NCBI GenBank assembly: GCA_964236495.1
Contig: CAXSBR010000013.1
Span: 15,460 to 79,459 of the forward strand
DNA: 64,000 nt
Direction of reading: 5' to 3'
DNA from: CAXSBR01 sp964236495
GTDB taxonomy: Bacteria; Actinomycetota; Actinomycetes; Mycobacteriales; Jatrophihabitantaceae
Below, one piece after another: positions 34,147-42,869 of the stretch (its first letter is position 1; the number at the start of each line of letters is the position of its first letter). The notes beneath the pieces were generated by a model. That model had not been told where the DNA came from. It was given only the letters and a program-made list of their open reading frames with translations, and did no database searches. Both the position numbers and the translations under genes were made by a program.

Positions 34147-35031
34147 TCAGGCCGACGCAACGACGCTGGCCGAACTCAACGTGCTGACCAACGTGCCGAG
34201 GCGCTCGCCGCGGACCACCCGTCCGATATTGCCATCGTCCAGGGCGAATACGACAATCGGCAGGCCGGTGTCGCGGCACAGGCTGAACGCGGTCGAGTCG
34301 GCCACCTTCAGGCCACGCTGCAGCACCTCGTCGTAGCTGATGCGCTCGAAGCGGGTCGCTTCGGGATGGGTGCTGGGGTCGGCGTCGTACACGCCGTCCA
34401 CCCCGTTCTTGCCCATCAGCAAGATTTCGCACTCGATCTCCAGCGCCCGCTGCGCGGCGGCGGTGTCGGTGGAGAAGTAGGGCATGCCCACGCCCGCGCC
34501 GAAGATGACGACGCGGCCACGTTCGAGGTGCCGCTCGGCCTTGCGCGGAATGTAGGGCTCGGCAACTTGGCCCATCGTGATGGCAGTCTGGACGCGGGTA
34601 GGGACACCGCGCTTCTCCAGGAAGTCCTGCAGGGCAACGGCGTTCATGACGGTGCCCAGCATCGCCATGTAGTCGGCGCGGTCACGGTCCATGCCGCGCT
34701 GGGACAGCTGGGCGCCGCGGAAGAAGTTGCCGCCGCCGACTACGACGGCAACTTCGGTGCCTGAAGCCACGACGTCGGCGATCTGGGCAGCAATGTTGTC
34801 CACCACGCCCGGATCGATGCCCACCTCACCACCACCGAACACCTCACCGGACAGCTTGAGCATGACCCGCCGGTACTGCCCTGGTGGAACCGTGACCGCA
34901 CGTTGCGCCAGCTCGTCGGGGCCGCGCGCGGAGAACCGCCGTGGCAATCCATCAGCCAGCATCATCGCGGCCCGCCCGTCGACGGGTGTGACGACGGGCA
35001 GTGCTTCAGCCGGTGCCTCGAGTCCGCCCAC
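34147..35031 (-). CDS. pyrH: UMP kinase
   Basis: Phosphorylates UMP to UDP, first step to UTP and CTP; hexameric, regulated by GTP and UTP. The conserved core runs from RVMLKLSGEVFGGG through VVVGGGNFFRGAQL, TVMNAVALQDFLE and YFSTDTAAAQRALE. The 294-residue form begins at GTG 35031, which has a perfect AGGAGG seven bases upstream. This gives an N-terminal extension of about 55 residues before the kinase core, longer than in relatives; an internal ATG pair at MMLADGLP could give a shorter form. Confidence 0.94.
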   Translation of the reverse strand: MGGLEAPAEALPVVTPVDGRAAMMLADGLPRRFSARGPDELAQRAVTVPPGQYRRVMLKLSGEVFGGGEVGIDPGVVDNIAAQIADVVASGTEVAVVVGGGNFFRGAQLSQRGMDRDRADYMAMLGTVMNAVALQDFLEKRGVPTRVQTAITMGQVAEPYIPRKAERHLERGRVVIFGAGVGMPYFSTDTAAAQRALEIECEILLMGKNGVDGVYDADPSTHPEATRFERISYDEVLQRGLKVADSTAFSLCRDTGLPIVVFALDDGNIGRVVRGERLGTLVSTLSSASVVASA

Positions 35032-35128
35032 TGATGCGCCTCCTGATAACTGGACTGCGAGTGGTTGCCGGGTGTTGACCGGTGGTGGTGCAGGTGCGGC
35101 CTGGAACCTACTCCGCATCGGCGACGTG

Positions 35129-35959
35129 TCAGGAGCGCCCGACCTCGAAGTGGGCGAAGCCGGTGAGCGTGACACCGGCAGCTTCCAGGGTTGCCTGGAC
35201 TGTCTTCTTGCCGTCCTGGACCGAGGGTTGCTCCAGCAGAACCTTGTCCTTGTAAAAGCTGTTGACGCTGCCTTCAACGATTTTGGCCATCGCGGCTTCG
35301 GGCTTGCCGTCCTTCTCGGCCTTGGCTGTCGCGACGCGGCGTTCGGCATCGATGGCGTCGGCGGGCACCTCGTTGCGGGTCAGGTACGACGCACGCAGCG
35401 CTGCCACCTGCATCGCCGCGCCACGGGCGGCTGCGATGTCGGAACCAGTGAAAGCGACGAGGACGCCCACCTGTGGCGGCAGGTCGGCTGCCTTCTTGTG
35501 CAGGTAGGTGGCAACCTGCCCACCGGCGGGAGCCGCGAGCTTGGTCGCGCGGGCGAGCTCCAACTTCTCCCCGATGACGGCTGCCAGGCCGGTGATGGCG
35601 TCGGCGACGGTGCCGTCGTCCAGGCCAACACCCAGCAGCGCGTCGCGGTCTTGGACGTCCGATCCTGCGAACACCTCGACGATTGCACCGGCCAGTGTCT
35701 GGAACTGCCCGTTCTTGCTGACGTAGTCGGTCTCGCACGCCAACTCGATCATCGCGTTACCCGACACGGCGATCAGGCCGTTCTGGGTTTCGCGCTCTGC
35801 GCCACGCTTGGCAGCCTTGGCCGCACCACTGACGCGCAGAACCTCTACGGCCCTGTCCAGATCGCCGTCGGCCTCAGTGAGCGCCTTCTTGCACTCCATC
35901 ATTCCCGCGCCGGTCAGGTCGCGGAGCTTCTTCACATCTGCAGCGGTAATCGTCGCCAT
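35129..35959 (-). CDS. tsf: Translation elongation factor Ts
   Basis: Guanine nucleotide exchange factor for EF-Tu. The 276-residue protein starts ATITAADVKKLRDLTGAGMMECKKAL, a family hallmark, and has the TDYVS motif (ACETDYVSKN) that contacts EF-Tu, followed by two core subdomains. ATG 35959 was chosen for this conserved start; the ORF to 36079 is an artefact. It is downstream of rpsB with a 183-base spacer that can form several hairpins. Confidence 0.96.
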   Translation of the reverse strand: MATITAADVKKLRDLTGAGMMECKKALTEADGDLDRAVEVLRVSGAAKAAKRGAERETQNGLIAVSGNAMIELACETDYVSKNGQFQTLAGAIVEVFAGSDVQDRDALLGVGLDDGTVADAITGLAAVIGEKLELARATKLAAPAGGQVATYLHKKAADLPPQVGVLVAFTGSDIAAARGAAMQVAALRASYLTRNEVPADAIDAERRVATAKAEKDGKPEAAMAKIVEGSVNSFYKDKVLLEQPSVQDGKKTVQATLEAAGVTLTGFAHFEVGRS

Positions 35960-35997
35960 TGTCTGCGCTGGTCCTTCGTTGTGTTCTCGAGCGGAAG

Positions 35998-36089
35998 GCG
36001 GCACGCAAAAAAGTGCCGCAGTGCCAGGCCCGGCGGGCCGGACGGATGACGTGGTGGCTGGTCCGGGCAGGGGCGTCAAGCCCCTGCCC
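35998..36089 (-). other. Structured rpsB-tsf spacer (possible attenuator)
   Basis: Three successive inverted repeats on the minus strand between rpsB and tsf: a perfect 10-bp stem with a 5-base loop (36065-36089), a small GGCCC/GGGCC stem (36027-36039), and a 7-bp stem (35998-36004 with 36013-36019) whose loop carries six U. The first stem begins about 54 bases past the rpsB stop. Partial termination between these genes is known in E. coli, so an attenuator is possible. Confidence 0.45.
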
Positions 36090-36142
36090 GCAAGCCCATT
36101 GAGCCTGCGCGCCGGTAGGACCCAGCGCGCTACGGCAGCCGA

Positions 36143-37270
36143 TCAGGCGCCGGGAGTCGATGCCTTTGCGCTGGCCGGATCGAGTGCGGGGAGCGTAGCT
36201 TCTGCGCTGTCCACGGACCCGACGTCGACGCTCGAGTTGCCAGTGGCCGACGTGTCGGCCGTGGCAATCGCGTCGGCGGTGACCGTGGTCGAGGACGGAT
36301 CGTCGTCGGTGGTCGTCGCGGAGTCCGCCGTGCCGGCCTCGATGCCGGCGCCCGGAGTAGCGGCGGTACCGGCGGCAACGCTGTCGTCGTCGGCGGACGC
36401 GGCGAGCACTGCCGCCGGTGCTGCCGATGCCGCACCCGCCGGCGCGTCCTGGTCGGCCGAGGCCACTGTGGAGGGCTGGGCGCCCGTCTCCAGCAGGGCT
36501 CGCTCCCAGTCGGCCAGCGGCTCACCGGTTCCTACCCGGCCGCGCTCGTCGCCGGCGTCGCGCCCGGCGTTGGCCGAGGCGGCTGCCCGCTGGATCAGAC
36601 CCTCGGCAACGGCGTCGGCGATTACCCGGGTGAGCAGGGCGGCGCTGCGGATGGCATCGTCGTTGCCCGGAATCTTGTAGTCGACCTCGTCGGGATCGCA
36701 GTTGGTGTCCAGGATCGCGATCACCGGAATGTTGAGCTTGCGGGCCTCGCCGACGGCGATGTGTTCCTTTTTCGTGTCCACGATCCACACCGCGCTGGGC
36801 ACACGCGCCATTTCGCGGATGCCGCCGAGGGTCTTCTGCAACTTGCCCATTTCGCGGGTGAGAATGAGCTGTTCTTTCTTGGTGGCGGTACCTTCCCAGC
36901 CGTTCTGCTCCATCGACTCCAGCTCCTTGAGCCGCTGGATGCGGGTGTGCACGGTCTGGAAGTTGGTGAGCATGCCGCCCAACCAGCGGTGGTTGACGTA
37001 GGGCATCCCGACGCGGGTCGCCTGGTCGGCGATCGGCTCCTGAGCCTGCCGCTTCGTGCCGACAAACAGCACCGTGCCGCCGTGGGCAACGGTTTCCTTC
37101 ACGAACTCGAAGGCCTTGTCGATGTAGGACAGCGTCTGCTGCAGATCAATGATGTAGATGCCGTTGCGCTCGGTGAAGATGAATCGCTTCATCTTGGGAT
37201 TCCAGCGCCGGGTCTGATGTCCGAAGTGGACACCGGAGTCGAGCATTTCGCGCATTGTCACGACGGCCAT
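36143..37270 (-). CDS. rpsB: 30S ribosomal protein S2
   Basis: Late-assembling 30S protein. The 375-residue product has the complete S2 domain in the first 255 residues or so (MREMLDSGVHFGHQTRRWNPKM, FVGTKRQAQ, NHRWLGGMLTNF, DTNCDPDEVDY). It then carries a tail of about 115 residues rich in Ala, Asp, Ser and Thr, unlike the roughly 240-290 residues usual elsewhere. AGGAGA precedes the ATG at 37270. The gene heads the rpsB-tsf-pyrH-frr run. Confidence 0.96.
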   Translation of the reverse strand: MAVVTMREMLDSGVHFGHQTRRWNPKMKRFIFTERNGIYIIDLQQTLSYIDKAFEFVKETVAHGGTVLFVGTKRQAQEPIADQATRVGMPYVNHRWLGGMLTNFQTVHTRIQRLKELESMEQNGWEGTATKKEQLILTREMGKLQKTLGGIREMARVPSAVWIVDTKKEHIAVGEARKLNIPVIAILDTNCDPDEVDYKIPGNDDAIRSAALLTRVIADAVAEGLIQRAAASANAGRDAGDERGRVGTGEPLADWERALLETGAQPSTVASADQDAPAGAASAAPAAVLAASADDDSVAAGTAATPGAGIEAGTADSATTTDDDPSSTTVTADAIATADTSATGNSSVDVGSVDSAEATLPALDPASAKASTPGA

Positions 37271-37675
37271 GGGCGATCGTTCTCCTGACATTCTCGTGCG
37301 CAAACCGCTGCCGGCTTTGGTGGCCGGCTCTCAGTCGAGCGCTTTCTCGGTTGTCGCGACGGGCCGGCTGGCCGAGTCGCCCTGGTGTCCGTGGTTGCGG
37401 CCGTGTGCCACCGGCAATGTCGTTGCAGACATCACCGGACCGAGGCAGACCGCTATCCGGTGCAGTGAGGCACTGGACGGACACGCGAAGTCAGCCCAAC
37501 TTTGCGGCGCAAGTGCCGAAAGCCAGGCTGCTGGATCGTGCTTGTCCACTCTAATCGGTGCACGCCCAGCGGGCGAATGCGCTATGTCCACAGGAGTCCA
37601 CGAAGTTCGCCTACTTGTCCACAGCCGGGTGCTGATGAGGGCCACCCACCTGTTTCGAATCGCACAATTCGTTGT
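37271..37675. other. Divergent spacer between rpsB and the M23 peptidase gene
   Basis: No gene seen in about 400 bases; this must hold the rpsB promoter (minus) and the peptidase promoter (plus). Between 37542 and 37623 are three sequences close to the actinobacterial DnaA box (TTGTCCACT 37542-37550, ATGTCCACA 37584-37592, TTGTCCACA 37615-37623), all in one orientation. No riboswitch consensus was recognised. Confidence 0.5.
37656..37675 (+). promoter_or_regulatory. Possible leaderless promoter of the M23 peptidase gene
   Basis: CACAAT (37663-37668) ends seven bases before the ATG, with no ribosome site. An inverted repeat CGAAT-N6-ATTCG (37656-37671) lies across the -10 box and may be an operator. 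Confidence 0.35.
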
Positions 37676-38224
37676 ATGCGCATGTTGTCGGGCAGTCGAG
37701 CCAGGCCGGCTGTCGGCGCCCTGTGGCTGTCGGCGATTCTCGTCGTCGGACTGGCACCGGGCGCGGTGGTCGCTGCCGGTGCATCCGAACCGGCGGGGGG
37801 CTCGGTCGCAACGGTTCTGTACCGGTCGCCGGTTCTGCCGCTGCAGGTGGTGCGGCCCTTCCAGGCTCCTCTTACCCGGTATGGGCCAGGGCACCGCGGC
37901 GTCGACCTTGCCGCGCCCGCAGAAACCCCGGTGCACCCGGCAGCTCCTGGTGCGGTCAGTTTCGCCGGCACGGTGGCGGGACGCGGCGTCGTGGTGGTGA
38001 TTCACGCCGACGGCATCCGTACGGAGTACGAGCCCCTGGATGTCACCGTGCGCAGGGGCGCGACGGTTACGCCGGCGTCCGTGCTGGGAACCGTCTCCGG
38101 CCGGCACGGCGGGTGCACGGGCTGCCTGCACTGGGGCGCTCGCCGCGCACAGGACTACTTCGACCCGCTGACGCTGCTGTCAGGTCTAGGCCCGGTTCGC
38201 CTGGTGCCCTGGACCGGGCCATAG
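37676..38224 (+). CDS. M23 family peptidase (LytM-like)
   Basis: A 182-residue exported protein with a signal sequence (ALWLSAILVVGLAPGAVVAAG, ending near residue 35) and a LytM/M23 zinc endopeptidase domain. H73 and D77 in GHRGVDLAAP are the first zinc ligands and H152 in CLHWGAR is the third. Such enzymes cut peptide cross-links in peptidoglycan, or are degenerate regulators. The same gene neighbours rpsB in mycobacteria (Rv2891 position). ATG 37676 gives the only start ahead of the signal peptide; no ribosome site is present. Confidence 0.88.
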   Translation: MRMLSGSRARPAVGALWLSAILVVGLAPGAVVAAGASEPAGGSVATVLYRSPVLPLQVVRPFQAPLTRYGPGHRGVDLAAPAETPVHPAAPGAVSFAGTVAGRGVVVVIHADGIRTEYEPLDVTVRRGATVTPASVLGTVSGRHGGCTGCLHWGARRAQDYFDPLTLLSGLGPVRLVPWTGP

Positions 38225-38382
38225 TTGCGTCGAGGGCTGTGCGGCTCGTTGTTGGGCAGCGGTCTGGGTGAGCGGTATGGCGGATGAGCCCTCTGGCGGT
38301 GCGCTCCCGGCGGGTGCTGGCTGCGGCAGCGGAGATCGGCGCAGGCCCTGATTCGGTGGGGCGTTCGCCAGGGAGGTGCGGC

Positions 38383-39663
38383 TCAGGCGCGGGGATGAGC
38401 CTGCTCGTAGCTTGCTCGCAACCGTTCGACCGACACATGGGTGTAGATCTGCGTCGTGGCCAGGCTGGCGTGGCCCAGCAGCTCCTGCACCGCCCGCAGG
38501 TCGGCGCCACCTTCGAGCAGATGTGTCGCGGCGCTGTGCCGCAGTCCGTGCGGGCCGATGTCGGGTGCGCCGTCTACTGCCGCTATCCGCTCGTGCACGA
38601 TCCGCCGGGCGGCGCGCTGGTCGAGCCGGCGGCCCCGGACGCCGAGCAACAACGCATCGCCGCTGTCGGGAGTTGCCAGCACGGGCCGGCCGGTGTGCAA
38701 CCAGTGCTCTAGCGCGCGCTGCGCCGGCACTCCGTAGGGAACCGTGCGCTGCTTGTTGCCCTTGCCCACCACCCGGACGACCCGGCGGGACTGATCCACA
38801 TCGGCGCGGTCCAACCCCACCAACTCCCCCACCCGGACGCCGCTGGCATACAGCAGCTCCACGACCAACCGATCCCGCGCCGCCAGTGCCTCCGCCAGTG
38901 GAATCTCTTGGTGCAGCGCGTCGGACTCGGCTGGCACTGCGGTATCCACCTGCGGTGCGGAACCAACTTGAGGTGCGGTATCCAACTGCGGTGCAGAATC
39001 AGGTCTAGGTGCGAGATGCAGATGTGGTGTGGGATCAACGTGCGGTTCGGGATCATCTCGCGGTGCGGGATCAACTCGCGGTGCAGGTCGATCCTGTGGT
39101 TCGGGTTGGACCCGCGGCGGCCGTTCCGCCTGGGGTGCGCGACGAACCTGCGGTGAGGAATTCATCAGTGCAGCTGCTTGTGCAACGTCGAGCACCGCAG
39201 GCAACGTGCGGTGCGGTCGAGGGCTCACCAACAGGGCGCCGGGATCCACCGGTGACCGACCGGTGGCGTAGCACCAAGCGCCGAACGTGCGCGCTGCTGC
39301 CGCACGCCGAGCCAGCGTGCTTCGCGCGGAGCCGGTGGAACGCTGCTTGGCCAGCCAGCTGCGCATTACGGCCAGGTCGAGCTCGCCCACGCCCGCACGC
39401 TGCATCCGCCGCGCGTGCGCGAGCAGGCTGGCGACGTCGCCGAGGTAGGCCCGCACTGTGTGTTCGGAGCGGCTACGTTCCAGCCGCAGATGGCGGGCGA
39501 ACGCCTCCAGCACCGCCGCATGCTGTGCATGACCGGCGCCCGTGTCGTCGGCGGCGGCGGGATCGAGGACGTCCTGAGCCGGAATCGAAGCGTCGATGGC
39601 ATCGGTGGCGGCGGGATCGAGGGCGTCAGCGTTCTGTCCAGCCAGCTGCGGAGAGTCGGCCAC
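38383..39663 (-). CDS. xerC: XerC-type tyrosine recombinase with a repeat insertion
   Basis: Site-specific recombinase that resolves chromosome dimers at dif with XerD. The 426-residue protein has the SAM-like DNA-binding domain (about 46-150) and the catalytic domain with all six active-site residues: R277, K301, H372, R375, H398 and Y407. Normal XerC is about 300 residues. The excess is a hydrophilic N-terminal tail (about 45 residues) and a 72-residue insertion of twelve six-residue repeats (171-242) in the first loop of the catalytic domain. The order xerC-dprA-comM matches mycobacteria, so this is the orthologue. GTG 39663 is used. Confidence 0.9.
   Translation of the reverse strand: MADSPQLAGQNADALDPAATDAIDASIPAQDVLDPAAADDTGAGHAQHAAVLEAFARHLRLERSRSEHTVRAYLGDVASLLAHARRMQRAGVGELDLAVMRSWLAKQRSTGSARSTLARRAAAARTFGAWCYATGRSPVDPGALLVSPRPHRTLPAVLDVAQAAALMNSSPQVRRAPQAERPPRVQPEPQDRPAPRVDPAPRDDPEPHVDPTPHLHLAPRPDSAPQLDTAPQVGSAPQVDTAVPAESDALHQEIPLAEALAARDRLVVELLYASGVRVGELVGLDRADVDQSRRVVRVVGKGNKQRTVPYGVPAQRALEHWLHTGRPVLATPDSGDALLLGVRGRRLDQRAARRIVHERIAAVDGAPDIGPHGLRHSAATHLLEGGADLRAVQELLGHASLATTQIYTHVSVERLRASYEQAHPRA
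38938..39153. repeat. Degenerate 18-bp tandem repeats in xerC
   Basis: Twelve 18-base units coding for a P-(Q/R/H)-x-(D/x)-x-(A/E/T) hexapeptide, residues 171-242 of the recombinase. Units nearest the 3' end of the gene (PQLDTA, PQVGSA, PQVDTA) are the most alike. The length is always a multiple of three, so the frame is kept. Confidence 0.85.
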
Positions 39664-39762
39664 AACGTGACGGTCCCCGCTGCACCGGCGGGGGTCAAGC
39701 CACCACGCAACTTCGGGGCGCCCGGTCTCTGCGCCCGCGCGATGCTGCGAACGCGGGTGGGG

Positions 39763-40983
39763 TTACGCCGGCCGTCGAAGCCGATGGCCCTGCTCGCCGG
39801 ACTCGATCAGGCCCGACAGGCGCAGCATTGGCAACGCCTGCAGCACAGTGACGATGGGCAAGGCGCTGCGCATCGACAGCTGGTCCTCGGTGCTCCACGA
39901 GCGGGCAGCGAAGGCGTCGAGCACCGCACGGGAGTCGGCGTCGAGATCATCACCGGTCCTGCGTTCGCGTGCCGGGCCCTGCTCCGGGCGGCCTTCAGAC
40001 TCTCCGATCGAGCCGACGAACTCCAGGATGTCGTTGACCGAGGTAACCAGGAACGCCGGGTTCTGCTCGCGGCGGATCAGCTCATGACATCCCGCCGACA
40101 ACGCCGACGTCACTGGACCCGGTACCGCCAGCACCGGCCGGCCGATCGTGACGCAGTGCGCGGCGGTATTCAGAGCTCCCGAGCGCGGTGCGGCCTCGAC
40201 CACCACGGTGGCGCAGGACAGTGCGGCGATGATCCGGTTGCGACTGAGAAAGCGGTGCTTCTGCGGTGCAGCGCCGGGCGGACTCTCGCTCACCAGCAGC
40301 CCGGTATCGGCGATCCGCTCGAACAGGTTGCGGTTCGCCGTCGGATAGGGCCGGTCCAGGCCGCCAGCGGACACCAGCACGCTGACACCGTCGGCAGCCA
40401 GCGCCCCGCGGTGCGCGGCGGCGTCGATGCCGAACGCACCTCCCGACACCACCGTCACGTCAGCTCTGGCCAGACCGTATGCCAGCTCGGCCGCGCAGTG
40501 CTCGCCATAGGGTGTCGCGGCGCGGGCGCCGACCATGGCTACTGAGCGCACACCCACGGTGGCACTTGGTGCCGGACCGCGCACCCACAACGCCAGCGGC
40601 ACGGTAGGTTCCGCGCCGTAGCGGGCAGTTCGAGCACCGGACAGCCACCGGTCCAGGCGTCGCTGCTGCGCCTGCTTCAAGCCCGCGAACGCGAAGTGCG
40701 GCCAGTCCGCTGACTCGGGAACCAGCAGCGAGATGCCTGCTCGTGATGCGGCTTCGCGGTCGGCATCGCCATCAGCGGTGGACCGGCGAGCTGCGGTTAC
40801 CGCCTCCACTTCCACCGGAACGTCACCGGCTCGAATGCGTCGCGCCGCCTCGGTGCTGCCCAGTTCGCGCACGAATAGCGCGACCGCCAGCGACGCGGGC
40901 TCTGCGACCCGGCTGAGGTACGCGCGGGCGGTGAGGACTTCTTCCGTCACGGGCTCGGCTTCGGCCTTGATGACGGCAGTCAT
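39763..40983 (-). CDS. dprA: DNA-processing protein DprA
   Basis: Loads RecA on incoming single-stranded DNA during natural transformation; widespread even in species not known to be competent. The 406-residue protein has the Rossmann-like DprA core (VAMVGARAATPYG, SGGAFGIDAAAHRGAL, RNRIIAALSCATVVVEA, SGALNTAAHC) and a C-terminal winged-helix domain. The ATG at 40983 overlaps the comM stop as ATGA, so the two are coupled. The 41079 reading lies inside comM and is rejected. Confidence 0.93.
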   Translation of the reverse strand: MTAVIKAEAEPVTEEVLTARAYLSRVAEPASLAVALFVRELGSTEAARRIRAGDVPVEVEAVTAARRSTADGDADREAASRAGISLLVPESADWPHFAFAGLKQAQQRRLDRWLSGARTARYGAEPTVPLALWVRGPAPSATVGVRSVAMVGARAATPYGEHCAAELAYGLARADVTVVSGGAFGIDAAAHRGALAADGVSVLVSAGGLDRPYPTANRNLFERIADTGLLVSESPPGAAPQKHRFLSRNRIIAALSCATVVVEAAPRSGALNTAAHCVTIGRPVLAVPGPVTSALSAGCHELIRREQNPAFLVTSVNDILEFVGSIGESEGRPEQGPARERRTGDDLDADSRAVLDAFAARSWSTEDQLSMRSALPIVTVLQALPMLRLSGLIESGEQGHRLRRPA

Positions 40984-42509
40984 GCCGCGACCGCCTGCCG
41001 GCCGGTCCGGTAGAACAGCGCCTCGGCCACGTCGGGCCCGGTCGGCGCGTCGTGACCGGCAAGATCGGCGATGGTCCACGCCAACCGCAAGACCCGGTCG
41101 AAGCCACGGGCGCTGAGCACGCCGCGGTCCAGCGCCTGCTCCACCGGCTCGAGGACACGGCGACCGGGCCGATAACTGCGGGCTCGCAGCACTGACCCCT
41201 GCGCGTCGGCGTTGGTCTCCCAGCCGTGACAGCTCCAGCGCTGGCGAGCCGTGCTGCGCGCGGTGTGGACGCGCGCGCGCACGGTGGCGCTGTCCTCGCC
41301 GGCCGGTGCGTCCATCAGATCGGCGCGCGCGACCGGTCGAACGTCGACGCCGATGTCGATGCGATCACGCAGCGGAGCGGAGATGCGCTGCTGGTACCGG
41401 CGGCGGACCGTGGCCGGACATAGACAGTCCCGGTCGCGGGCAGCCGCGCAGGCGCATGGATTTGCGGCCAGGATAAGGAGGAACCGGGCCGGATAGACGA
41501 CGGCACCGCCACTGCGGTGCAGCACGACCCGCCCGCTTTCCAACGGCTGGCGCAGCGCGTCCAGCGCGGTCGGTGCGAACTCGGGCGCCTCGTCCAAGAA
41601 CAGCACGCCGCGGTGCGCCAAGGAGATGGCGCCGGCGCGGGCGAGGCCCGCACCGCCGCCGACGAGCGCTGACATCGACGCGGTGTGGTGCGGCGCCTGG
41701 AATGGCGGTCGGCGTACCAGCGGACCGCCTTCGGGCAACACGCCCGCTACCGAATGCACGGCCGTAACCTCCAGCGCCTGATCGTCGGCGAGCTCGGGCA
41801 AAATACCCGGCAGCCGTTCGGCGAGCATGGTCTTTCCCGCGCCCGGAGAACCAGTCATGAAGAGGTGATGGCCGCCCGCGGCAGACACCTCGATGGCGCG
41901 CCGCGCGGTGGGTTGGCCGACGACATCGGACAGATCCGCGCCGCCAGCGGTGCACGCCGCGCCCGGTTCGACGACCACGAGAGGCGGAGCGGGCTGCTCA
42001 CCGCGCAGCCAGGCAATGACGTCGCGCAGCTGCTCCACCGCGCGAACCTCCATCTCGGGCACCAGGGCGGCTTCAGCGCCGTTGGCGGCCGGCACGACGA
42101 CTCGGGTGACCCCCGCACGGGCCAGCGCCATCACCGCGGGCAGTACGCCACGGACGGCGCGCACGCGCCCGTCCAAACCGAGCTCGCCGATCCAGCCGAT
42201 CTCAGCCAGCGGCGGCGTCGGCAGGGTGCCCGCCGCGGCGAGGATGGCGACCGCCAGTGCCAGGTCGAAGCGCGAGCCGTTCTTGCGCAGGTCCGCGGGC
42301 AACAAAGCAACAGTGATGCGGCGGTTCGGCCAGTCGGCACCAGCGTTCAGCACGGCTGCGCGCACCCGCTCGCGGGCTTCGACGACGGTGGTATCGGGCA
42401 GGCCCGTGAACGTGAGCCCGGGCAACCCGGCGGACAGGTCAGCCTCCACCTCGACCGGATGACCGCTCACCCCGATCAATGTGGCGGCGTACGTGCGCGC
42501 GATCGCCAT
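40980..42509 (-). CDS. comM: YifB/ComM family Mg-chelatase-like AAA+ helicase
   Basis: AAA+ ATPase; ComM is a branch-migration helicase that helps integrate transforming DNA. The 509-residue protein has the N-terminal Lon-like fold (VEVEADLSAGLPGLTFTGLPD), a Walker A GSPGAGKT near residue 220, Walker B LFLDEAPEF, the four-cysteine zinc patch (NPCACAAARDRDCLCP) and the C-terminal sensor domain. It is coupled to dprA downstream and follows yraN, the usual competence-associated trio. Confidence 0.94.
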   Translation of the reverse strand: MAIARTYAATLIGVSGHPVEVEADLSAGLPGLTFTGLPDTTVVEARERVRAAVLNAGADWPNRRITVALLPADLRKNGSRFDLALAVAILAAAGTLPTPPLAEIGWIGELGLDGRVRAVRGVLPAVMALARAGVTRVVVPAANGAEAALVPEMEVRAVEQLRDVIAWLRGEQPAPPLVVVEPGAACTAGGADLSDVVGQPTARRAIEVSAAGGHHLFMTGSPGAGKTMLAERLPGILPELADDQALEVTAVHSVAGVLPEGGPLVRRPPFQAPHHTASMSALVGGGAGLARAGAISLAHRGVLFLDEAPEFAPTALDALRQPLESGRVVLHRSGGAVVYPARFLLILAANPCACAAARDRDCLCPATVRRRYQQRISAPLRDRIDIGVDVRPVARADLMDAPAGEDSATVRARVHTARSTARQRWSCHGWETNADAQGSVLRARSYRPGRRVLEPVEQALDRGVLSARGFDRVLRLAWTIADLAGHDAPTGPDVAEALFYRTGRQAVAA

Positions 42510-42512
42510 GGG

Positions 42513-42869
42513 CTAGCTCACCGCCCGGATGTGACGCACGACCGCGGCGCCGGAACGTTGACGCAGCACACTGACGACATCGATCCGGACCTCGACCCAG
42601 GGATGCGGATGTTCGGCGAGCCAGCGGACCGCGAGTCTGCGCAGCCGGGCCGCTTTGGCGCCGACCACCGCCTCCGCCGGATCACCGTAGGCGTCCGACG
42701 AGCGCGTCTTCACCTCGCAGAACACGACCGTGTCTCCGTCGCGGGCAACGATGTCTATCTCACCGTCGCGGCAACGCCAGTTCAACTCGACGATCTGCAT
42801 GCCGGCATCGACCAGATGCGCAGCGGCGACGCGCTCGCCGTAGCGGCCCACGCCATCTTTGGCTTTCAT
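42513..42869 (-). CDS. YraN family (UPF0102) endonuclease-like protein
   Basis: A 118-residue protein of the UPF0102 family with a restriction-endonuclease-like core: GRYGERVAAAHLVDAGMQI, RDGEIDIVARDGDTVVFCEVKTR, where the spaced D/E-V-K residues form a PD-(D/E)xK-type site. Its biochemical role is unproved. It is three bases upstream of comM and likely in one operon with comM-dprA. Confidence 0.92.
   Translation of the reverse strand: MKAKDGVGRYGERVAAAHLVDAGMQIVELNWRCRDGEIDIVARDGDTVVFCEVKTRSSDAYGDPAEAVVGAKAARLRRLAVRWLAEHPHPWVEVRIDVVSVLRQRSGAAVVRHIRAVS

Noticed and set aside
37271..37675. A c-di-AMP (ydaO) riboswitch before the peptidase gene
   Set aside because: Such switches do precede some actinobacterial wall hydrolases, but the conserved sequence blocks are not present and the gene looks leaderless.
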